Assembly: GCA_013365365.1 (NCBI GenBank)
Contig: JABVXU010000743.1
Coordinates: forward strand, 1 to 22,728
Source of the DNA: Cruorifilaria tuberocauda
Lineage: Eukaryota > Nematoda > Chromadorea > Rhabditida > Onchocercidae
Reading direction: 5' to 3'
Length of the DNA: 22,728 nucleotides
The translations under genes were made by a program, and so were the position numbers. Below the pieces are notes generated by a model. It did not search any database, was not told the DNA's origin, and worked only from the letters and a program-made list of their open reading frames with translations. Shown here piece by piece: positions 15,401-22,728 of the stretch (position 1 is the stretch's first letter; the number at the start of each line of letters is the position of its first letter).

Positions 15401-16304
15401 TGAAAATTCAAAAGAAAAAGAGAAAAATGAGGAATAAAGATAGGATAAGAAGTTTTACATTAGCATAATTATTATCATATCTAAATCATTAAAATTTTCC
15501 TATTCTATTCCCTACCATCTATCATTCCTAAAACAAAATATCATTGATAATACCACACACGAACAGTAAACCACACATACCTATTGAATTTGAAAAATTC
15601 TTCTGATGAGGGAAATGCTGGAGAATTTTTGCATCGTACGACACATTTTCAACGACCACCCACGACGTTTGCCACTGTGCCACAACATGCCTGAGATAGA
15701 AATCATCGAGACCAGTTGCCGTTCGTTCGACGGACCACCCAGGCAGTTCTCAGAGAAATCTATTTGAAACGATCATCAGTTGGCGTTTGTGGGAGATTGT
15801 GTGGTTTAGTTAGTTTAACAGTGTGATATGTGATCGATGAGGATGGATGTTATCGCATTTCTAGCTTGCTATGTTGGTGGTCCTCTCAGTTATTCTCATT
15901 TCTGTTCGTTTTCGTTTGCAACGTTGGTGGTCTTTTCAGCTATGATTTAGTGATCGAACCATCTTCAATGCTTCATCGATTGTACAATGTTCGAACATTT
16001 ACTGTAACCGTTACCGATTCGTGGCGAGAGTAAGCTTTTATCATATTCATACATTTTCAAATACTTTTCTTTTCCCTCTAAAATTTCCTAGCATTTAAAC
16101 TGTTTTCTTTTTTTCTTATAACTGTAACTTTGTATTTTTGGGTGTGTGTGTGTATGTGTGTCTATATATGTATTTGCCATGTGTGTCTGTGTGTGTGTAT
16201 TTGTATATGTGTGTATGTGTATATTTATTGTGTATCTGTGTGTGTATATATATTTGTTGTGTGTGTATTTGTGTATGTGCGTATGTGTATATTGTATGTG
16301 TGTC

Positions 16305-16337
<33 letters not shown>

Positions 16338-16899
16338 ATTTGTGTATGTTTGTATATATATTTCTTACGTGTATGTGTGTGTGTGTGTGTGTGTTTGTAT
16401 GCCTGTATGTATGTGTGTATGTCTGTATGTATGTGTGTATGTCTGTATGTATGTGTGTATGTCTGTGTGTATGTGGGTATATGTATATATCTGTATCTAT
16501 ATCTTTGTCTATATCTTTTTGCTTTTATAAAATTTTGGAGGTGAGAGTGATGGGAAAAGTGATGAATGCATATTTTCGGAGATCGTAGATTTGATTTAAT
16601 GAATTCGTTTTTTGTCATATCGAAAAGATTTATATGATAAGTGGGAAAGTACTTTGGCTGTGAGAAGATAAGTTGTAGTTGATGATGATAAGCTTTTAAT
16701 GATAATCATTCTTGTTGCAAAATTTAACGAAGTGATAATATGATATATTTTTAGATATGAATTGGAAACGATTGCCGGTGAACGAAGCAGAGTGTTCAAA
16801 GGTAAAAATTCTGTACAAGATTTAGCTAAAGCATTAATATCTTGTGATAAGAAATTAAGTAGTCGTGTTGATTCTCGAAGAAATAAGTTGTTAAAGTGA
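12464..16899 (+). CDS. Secreted von Willebrand factor A domain protein with Ser/Thr/Arg-rich stalk
   Basis: Likely an extracellular adhesion or matrix protein. Exons are 12464-12502, 12809-13360, 13598-13679, 13902-14042, 14297-14386, 14651-14771, 15940-16029 and 16755-16899: 1260 nt, 419 aa, all in frame. Residues 1-17 form a signal peptide (hydrophobic LLLIVVLIT, probable cleavage after Ala-17). Residues about 75-224 are rich in Ser, Thr, Arg and Gln, with runs such as TTRRSITTRRP: a likely extended, O-glycosylated stalk. Residues 226-402 form the VWA domain: beta strand and metal site at DTLFVVDSTSS (Asp-237, Ser-241), TATGAAL (Thr-310), VLTDG (Asp-339), amphipathic helix ALKLALELLQD, and a final helix SVQDLAKALISC. 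Cys-226 and Cys-402 bracket the domain as a probable disulfide. Metal site position 3 is Thr-239 rather than the usual Ser. The acceptor of exon 2 (TTTAAAG) is atypical. No transmembrane segment follows the domain. Confidence 0.88.
15217..15362 (+). repeat. 60-bp tandem repeat, about 2.4 copies
   Basis: The word tcaaaaactttttaggaaa recurs at 15221, 15281 and 15341, exactly 60 bases apart, and the second and third units match closely throughout. It lies inside intron 6 of the VWA gene. Because 60 is a multiple of three, it creates a repetitive open frame, which is not coding. Each unit also carries a TTTTTAG acceptor-like word. Confidence 0.92.
15600..15830. other. GC-richer island inside intron 6 of the VWA gene
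   Basis: Roughly half G+C by eye, against strongly AT-rich flanks. One plus frame (from 15605) is open for 29 codons, stops at TGA 15692-15694, then stays open for 43 more codons to TGA 15824-15826. Another frame has a 53-codon ATG-initiated ORF at 15606-15767. I recognise neither product. It could be a decayed or alternative exon, a nested non-coding RNA or a foreign fragment. Confidence 0.4.
15868..15948 (+). repeat. 50-bp-spaced duplication covering the exon 7 splice acceptor
   Basis: The segment GTTGGTGGTC followed by a pyrimidine tract and CAG occurs twice, at about 15873-15889 and 15923-15939. The second copy is the acceptor used in the gene model. The first is a near-duplicate decoy; use of it would shift the frame and reach TAG at 15948-15950. 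Confidence 0.75.
16141..16503 (+). repeat. TG / TATG microsatellite
   Basis: About 360 bases of interrupted (TG)n and (TATG)n with TATA and TCTG variants, within intron 7 of the VWA gene. It produces long overlapping Cys/Val-rich frames on one strand and His/Thr-rich frames on the other. These are artefacts of the repeat and not genes. Confidence 0.97.
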
Positions 16900-16969
16900 T
16901 AAAAGAAATTTTTGTTATTCGTGAAGCCTGTATTTTACACCAATGGATTAGGTGCAATATATTATTTAT

Positions 16970-16975
16970 AATAAA
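16970..16975 (+). terminator. Poly(A) signal of the VWA gene
   Basis: AATAAA lies 71 bases after the stop codon; a second copy at 16995-17000 could serve as an alternative signal. Confidence 0.6.
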
Positions 16976-17098
16976 TGTTGAATTATTTCCTACAAATAAA
17001 ATGTCCATATTTTCTGATTATAATTTTAAGTTGTTTACTTACTTATTTACTTATCGTCTACAATAAATATTTTGTACTAATTATCCAATTGTTAACTT

Positions 17099-17227
17099 TT
17101 AAACAGAACTTTCCAGTACCTGTTGTTTAATTCTCTGATAATGCTGTTGCTGATCAAATACTGTTTTCCATTCCGGATTATCTGATCTTAGCTGACCAAA
17201 TGCACTAACATTAATTACTGTTTCGGT
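17099..17227 (-). other. Orphan terminal-exon candidate, minus strand
   Basis: Forty-two open codons end in TAA at 17099-17101. They encode a soluble, Gln-rich, helix-like sequence (e.g. SDNPEWKTVFDQQQHYQR) that looks coding rather than random AT-rich DNA. A good acceptor (AATTTTCAG) precedes it, but entry there meets a stop in every phase. Entry would need the inner AAACAG with phase 1, or GGTCAG with phase 0. It may be an alternative last exon of the coiled-coil gene or a relic of another gene. I do not recognise the product. Confidence 0.35.
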
Positions 17228-17748
17228 TTACTGAAAATTTTTGAAATATCTTAGTATCATTTAATCGATTTTCATTTAAATTAATATAAGTTGAAGATTT
17301 GATTGAATCAAAATATTTTTAGATGTTCGATAGATTCAAATTTCTATTTTAATAGCTTCGACATAATTGTTCTAAAACTATTAGTTAACTATTGTAAACA
17401 AATTAAGCATGTATAAGTATTGATTTCCATAAATTCATCACATTCAGTTCGTCTTCAAATCATCTTCAACTCCTATCCGCCATCACTTGTTTGAATGGAA
17501 ATTACTATCGCAACTAAAAGTAAAATTAAACTAATATTCAAAAATGGAAAGATTGAAATTTCAGATTGAAAATTTTACAGCGATATCATTTTCACACATC
17601 GCTATCAACACAATTTTCAACGAAATATTTCGCACATAAAAGTTCAACAAAAACTGTAAATCATTACAATCATCACATTTGGCTGTATTTTCTCGGACTA
17701 TACAAATCCTGCTGTTAAATTGATAATTCTGACTGATTTCACCTTGAC

Positions 17749-17875
17749 TTCATCTCCCAGTGACAATGCAATTTTTATCTCCTAGTGATAATGAAAACTT
17801 TATCTCCTAATAATAATGAAAACTTCATCTCCCAATGATAATGGAAACTTTATCTCCTAGCGATAATGGAAAATT
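17749..17875 (+). repeat. 25-bp minisatellite, five units
   Basis: Units of the form (t/c)atctcctagtgataatga start at 17751, 17776, 17801, 17826 and 17851, with exactly 25-base spacing and a few substitutions each. It lies between convergent genes, outside any exon I propose. Confidence 0.93.
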
Positions 17876-19145
17876 TCTAAATAAAAAAGAATTGTTGTTA
17901 AACATAACATTGATTCATTCTCTTCCATCATAGTTCCCATTAGTATCACTTTGGAAGTGCAGAATTTTAAAGTTGCATAAACTCTTTATCATCCTTCATT
18001 TTGAAAACATCTGTACAAGTCAAGAAATAGAAATCATCAGCAATCAACGTCAACTATTATCATTCAATTCATCGATATGCTTCTCAATATAGCGAAAAAG
18101 AAATTTCAGCTTCTGTGATATTAACGAAAAGAACGTATAATATTACGAATTTCATACGTACTCCGTACCTATTACATCCAGAATCTCAGTTATACTTTCC
18201 AAAACGGTAATAACTGATGCGTGATAGGTGTAAATATGTTTTCTTTTTGCATCAGGTAAAAAAGAAAAATATTTTCAACAAAGAGTTATGCTAAATAAAC
18301 GTTGAAGTAAGTTCTAACATCGAATATTTAGACGTAAAATAAAAGTGAATAAATCGCTAAGAAGGATAAAAATACATTAAAGTGAACAATAGAGAAAAAA
18401 AAAATCATCAATTGTAGAAATTAACGTATTTCTCCAGAATATCATCTATCTAGACAGGATACGTTAAGAGTAGCGGTTGACATTTTTGACAACAACGAGT
18501 AAAGAAAACGGAATTTATTTTCATTTTAGAAGGCTTAAAGAGAAATCAGGTGCAGGATTCATAAAATAAGCGATTGACAAATCACTTCATCAACAGTAAG
18601 GATTAAGGATTCTAAATTTTCTTTTTTACTTTTTCATTCATCGCTACTATTCCAACTTCCTTATAATAATTTGAATTTGTGAATAAAGAAAATCTCGATA
18701 AGATCAGTCAGTAAATTGACTTTAAATTTTGGCGGAAGGACAGAGACATGAAGAAAGATTTTGTTTCAAAAATTTAACTTACGGTATTTCAAATATACCA
18801 AAATGAAATCAATTTTACTACCAACCTAAACCGCATTATAGCTAAGGAACGGACAGAATCGCGCAAACTGATAAAAGATTAAATATAGAACTGAAACTTC
18901 AAAACTTCGAAAGATAAAAGTTTTTCAAAGCGTCTTCACCAGCAGTACTTCCCTAACTTCAATTTCCATCCGCCTAAAATATTTTAGAATTTTTTAATTT
19001 ACTAAATGTCTTTTAATAAATCCATCAGTAGGATTCACTAATGCAGAAATCTGACAAGTTTGAAGCACAAACTTAAGCACAAGAAATCGTTGTAACTCTT
19101 TAACTCCTTGTTATTCAACCTTAACAAATATTACTGGTATTAATC

Positions 19146-19151
19146 TTTATT
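19146..19151 (-). terminator. Poly(A) signal of the coiled-coil gene
   Basis: Plus-strand TTTATT reads AATAAA on the minus strand, 117 bases beyond the stop at 19268-19270. It supports ending the gene at that stop rather than splicing on to downstream sequence. Confidence 0.5.
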
Positions 19152-19267
19152 GCTTAAGATACTTTAAGCATTTCTACTTATTATACTCTACTTACTGATA
19201 AGAAATGTCTCAAAGATACTTCACTATTATACTGCACTACTAAACAAATCCTTTCTCGACTACTGCT

Positions 19268-22200
19268 TTAACGAATAATTTCGAACTGAGAGTTTCTAAA
19301 GATTATGCAATTCTTCAGAGAAATATTAACCTGTATATAATTTGGTGATGCACCCTGTGATACTTTTCGCATCTTTGCTTGAGTAACCTTGCTTGAGTAA
19401 CCTGCCTGAATATCTCCCTGCCTGCGTAATTGACGAGGTGTAACATTGCGTACGTGAGCCATCATCCGTTGCTCTGGCCTACGGTTTATATCCATTTTTT
19501 CTGCGATCTCCGCATAAAATTCCTGTATATTTTGCACTCTAGATCTAAGTTCCTAAAAAAAGCTTCGCATGATTTAAACAAAAAGTAGGCATTCAATAAA
19601 GAACGACTAGAGATATTCATATGTTTATCAGAGGAATATCACTAAGTATATAAGATGACATTTAATTATCAATTTATTGTTTAGTCTAAATTATTCCAAT
19701 TACCATTAATTATGCAGTAAGTAAAAATTGAAAATAAAAATTTCAAATCTCAACGAAAAATTAAAAATCAATCAAAATATACCATTTGATCACCACGAAG
19801 CTCTTCAACATATGCTAATGTCGTATCTAACTCTTGTCTTTCCGCTACTGGATTTGCTATTTCGCCACTCCTATCTTTGTTTCGCTTATTGATCTCATTT
19901 TTAACTTCTTTCATTATTTCACAAAGATTATCAACTTTATGACTTATCCTATCTTCAGTCATTTGAAGAGCATTCTCTTTATTGTCAATTACAAGCAGTA
20001 AATCGTTTATTTCGTCTGCACGCTTCATTGCTCTATTCTTGATATCCTAAAAAACAGAAACTATCTTTGGATTTATTTCAAATCAAATTATTAGTTAAAT
20101 TATGATATCGTAAAGTTTATCAAACGATAGAACTTTCTACAATTGCAAAAAATAAACGCAAAGTATTAATTTCAAAAATCAATGAACCTAAAATTTTTCG
20201 CTATAACAAATATTCTTTTAAAAAAACAAATTATCGGAATTTTAGAAGTAAAACTCCACACCACTATATATTGTAATCATTACCTGTTCCGTATTTTTCA
20301 GGTAACTGATAAGTTTACGTGCACTTTCATCAAATTCATCCACTTGCTCAATATGAAATCTCTTCATTATTGACTCAATTTCATCGCGCATTTCCACTTT
20401 GAAATCCTGATATTATAAAATATCTTAATAAGACAAACGCGCTCATTTCACATTAATTGTAAAAATGAAATGTTCAAAAAATACCCTAAATGCTTTTTCT
20501 ACTACGTTACATTCCGCGGCAGCACTTGACAGTTCTGCTGGCTGAAATTTTTCATTTAAATTTCATTTAAATTCATCATTTCATTGAATTGAATTCAAAT
20601 TTCAACATATCCGATGAGCCGTACATTAGCTTACGTTTTCATATTGGAGGTAAAATTGCATACCTTTTCATTTTTATCAACTATATGTAAAAGTCGTTCG
20701 GTTAACTTTTCAAGGGTAGAGTCTTGTGCAAGAATTATTTTGATGATCTCTTCAAAATTACATAAAATATGTCGTATATTTTCTTTTCCAATCCATTGAA
20801 GATCCATACTCTCTGCTTCAACTTTGAACTTTTCAACGAGCGAATTTAATTGTTTTTCTGTTTCACGATTAAACTCTTCTGCATCCATTTCGCCAAATTT
20901 CAAATTTTTAAGTTCACTACCAGAACGATCAAGACGACGACGCAATTCCATTTTTCCATCTTCACAATTTTTATGCATCATTTCATACATTTTAGTATTG
21001 TCAGCACTGATACGGCATAAATCTTCTGTCACTTTTATTGTTTCTCCCATTGCACGTTTTACTTTCTCTTTTTGTTTTTCGAAATCGTTCATTGATTTCT
21101 CTTTCAATTTCTAAAATGATCATGATAATAGTTCCAAGCATTTAATAATGAAAGTGAAAATGAAGTCAAATTCAAGAAAATTCATGCTTACACTTAATGA
21201 CTAATAAAATTCTTAAGCTATGAAGAAACTTAATAAAATGTTTATAGTTCTCAATATCTAATACGTACCTTTAAAGCATCTGCTAGCTTAGAATTCTTTT
21301 CTCTTTGATCATTTAATGCCACTTCCAGAGAAGCGCTTTTCTCATTAGCTTTCGCTAACTGAAAATCTAACAAATATTCGTACCGATTCACTTTTTATTT
21401 CTTGAAAAATTGAAAATTGGATATTTGTCCTTTGAACTTTGCTAGCAAAGTATTAAAAAAATTTATTACTTTTGCTGATAAAATTTCACGTTCATTTATG
21501 CTATCTTCTAATTTCACTTGATAAGCATTCAGTGGTCTCATCGTAGCTGCACGCGTGTTAATGAACGTTGAAGTAAGCTTAGCCTGCAACAAAAACTTTC
21601 TATATTTTCTGTAAGAAGACTGATAAATATAATCAATGGCAAGTATGATCAATGATAAATATGATCAATTACTTTCATGAAATTATGATGAAATTCTAGA
21701 CAACAAAAACTGATCCTCTACAGTTTTTTATAGTTAGCAATTTTTGTAAACGTTAACAATAAGACTTACAAATTCTTTCTTCCATTGATCCGCTTCTTCG
21801 CTATCATCCATTTCATCATCATCATCGGAATTTACCTGAATTTGGGTTTTCATTATCTCTCGAAAATCCTAAAGACTCTCCACAGAGAAATAAAATAGCA
21901 TTATGCTACTCTATGTTAAATCACTTGGAAAGATTATAACTATAAATTTAAAATCTTTCGTAAATCGAAGATACCAATAATAAATTATGTGATCCTACCT
22001 TGTATTGTTCATTCACCGTTGCAAAATTTGTCATCATTTTTTCATAATTGTTTATCTAAAATTATCACTTGATAGAAGTTAGGAATAATAAAGGTGACGA
22101 AGAAAATTTTTTATCATTATGAAAAATTGAACTATAACCTTTTCAGTAACATTAATTAACTCAGCTCGCACGATTTGACAGTTTGGACACTCCTTTGCCC

Positions 22201-22702
22201 TACATTCTCCTTGCACATTGGATTGCATATCTTCTAAAAATACGAATTTTCATATTATTACTGCTAGAAATTACCTGAAAAAAAAATCACATCGAAATAG
22301 TTAATCAAAAGCCTCTCAGTTAATTTTTCATTTATTAACAACTTAGTCTATTACTCCTAATTCCAAAAGAGGATCGAAATCAAGTATAATTAACAATTTT
22401 TCACGTTTTTCTGTTTCTTTCTTTGGCGTCATTTCTTGCGTCGGAGATACGTCGCTTTGCGAAAGTGATGGACTAATATCGGTAACATTGGTTTTACTCA
22501 TTGATTTACTTGGAGCTGGAAAAAGATATGAATTATTGATTTATCATTTATCAAGGAAAAGGCCGAAGTTAAGAAATTTATCAATTTTCACTTTTTTCCG
22601 CTTCGGTCTTTGGCGTCATTTCTTGCGTCGGAGATACGTCGCTTTGCGAAAGTGATGGACTAATATCGGTAACATTAGTTTTACTGATCGATTTACTTGG
22701 AG
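19268..22702 (-). CDS. Coiled-coil protein with N-terminal Ser/Thr-Pro repeats (5' partial)
   Basis: Unrecognised, probably intracellular structural or scaffold protein; about 617 residues are visible and the N-terminus lies beyond the right edge. Exons in order, all complement: 22592..22702, 22405..22515, 22139..22233, 21999..22055, 21770..21868, 21470..21583, 21269..21358, 20664..21110, 20485..20541, 20284..20406, 19783..20046, 19268..19552. Residues 1-74 are two 37-residue repeats with DISP, DVSP and EMTP. Residues about 83-93 hold C-x4-C-x2-C (CPNC). Residues 136-153 are acidic (DDDDEMDDSEE). Residues about 180-540 are mostly charged, heptad-like helix (e.g. LEVALNDQREKNSKLADALK). The tail is basic (RRPEQRMM, TPRQLRRQ). 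Every exon from 22055 to 19783 is a phase-0, multiple-of-three exon. The donors of the first two exons (GTGAAA) are weak but are the only ones that keep the frame. Alternatively, a separate transcript could start at the ATG five bases into exon complement(22139..22233). An alternative C-terminus would use a GTTAAT donor at 19330. Confidence 0.75.
19375..19402 (-). repeat. 14-bp tandem duplication in the last exon of the coiled-coil gene
   Basis: The plus-strand word ttgcttgagtaacc occurs twice in a row without mismatch. Fourteen is not a multiple of three, so the two copies are read in different frames (GYSSK then VTQAK) and the reading frame after the duplication differs from the one-copy state. 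Confidence 0.95.
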
Positions 22703-22728
22703 CTGGAAAAAGATATGAATTATTGATT
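22405..22728 (-). repeat. 187-bp tandem duplication covering an exon and its intron
   Basis: Segments 22424-22541 and 22611-22728 differ at only 3 of 118 positions (two silent changes and one Met/Ile change), at a period of 187 bases. Each copy carries a 111-nt exon with the same phase on both sides plus the start of its upstream intron. The left ends of the units are more diverged. The copy at the edge is cut by the window, so the array may continue. Confidence 0.95.

Larger units (their letters stand above)
16900..19267. other. Spacer between the convergent VWA and coiled-coil genes
   Basis: It holds both 3' UTRs, the orphan minus-strand coding-like exon at 17099-17227 and the 25-bp minisatellite at 17749-17875. 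Elsewhere it is AT-rich with no convincing exon. A minus-strand acceptor-flanked stretch near 18826-18870 is open in one phase for 13 codons but is too short to support. Confidence 0.5.

Noticed and set aside
16088..16618. Long overlapping open frames on both strands rich in His/Thr or Cys/Val
   Set aside because: They are translations of the TG/TATG microsatellite inside a VWA intron; open in many frames at once and with no non-repeat content.

Overview
This window reads as nuclear DNA of a parasitic nematode, probably clade III and possibly filarial. The non-coding DNA is very AT-rich. Coding sequence is cut into short exons by small introns with TTTTCAG/TTTTAG acceptors. Two genes have an acceptor-like AG 9-10 bases before the ATG, as expected for spliced-leader trans-splicing. 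One gene encodes KNEFIRFG, the unprocessed form of the nematode neuropeptide KNEFIRFamide (Ascaris AF1, C. elegans FLP-8). No rRNA, tRNA, CRISPR array or intact transposon was recognised. All gene models come from splice signals and reading-frame continuity alone, without transcript data.

Layout from left to right: (1) 1250-3436, minus strand, a three-exon flp-8-like neuropeptide precursor with a signal peptide, a 40-base microexon and one peptide copy between two KR sites. (2) 3437-5778, AT-rich spacer between divergently transcribed genes, with one weak orphan exon candidate. (3) 5779-9314, plus strand, an 11-exon homologue of the vertebrate KIAA0930 (C22orf9) family, 435 aa, with all junctions in frame. 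(4) 9315-12463, about 3.1 kb of spacer. (5) 12464-16899, plus strand, an 8-exon secreted protein of 419 aa with a Ser/Thr/Arg-rich stalk and a C-terminal von Willebrand factor A domain. Its sixth intron holds a 60-bp tandem repeat, a GC-richer island and a duplicated splice acceptor; its seventh holds a long TG/TATG microsatellite. (6) 16900-19267, spacer with a minus-strand coding-like orphan exon and a 25-bp minisatellite. (7) 19268 to beyond the right edge, minus strand, at least 12 exons of a coiled-coil protein. Its visible N-terminal part is a tandemly duplicated 111-nt exon encoding a 37-residue repeat rich in Ser/Thr-Pro sites.

The genes show no obvious shared pathway; the arrangement looks like ordinary nematode genome. 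The least ordinary parts are the spliced neuropeptide gene, which no single open reading frame reveals, and the coiled-coil gene. The latter has a near-identical duplicated exon array at the window edge, a repeated exon module inside, and a 14-bp tandem duplication that resets the reading frame of its C-terminus.
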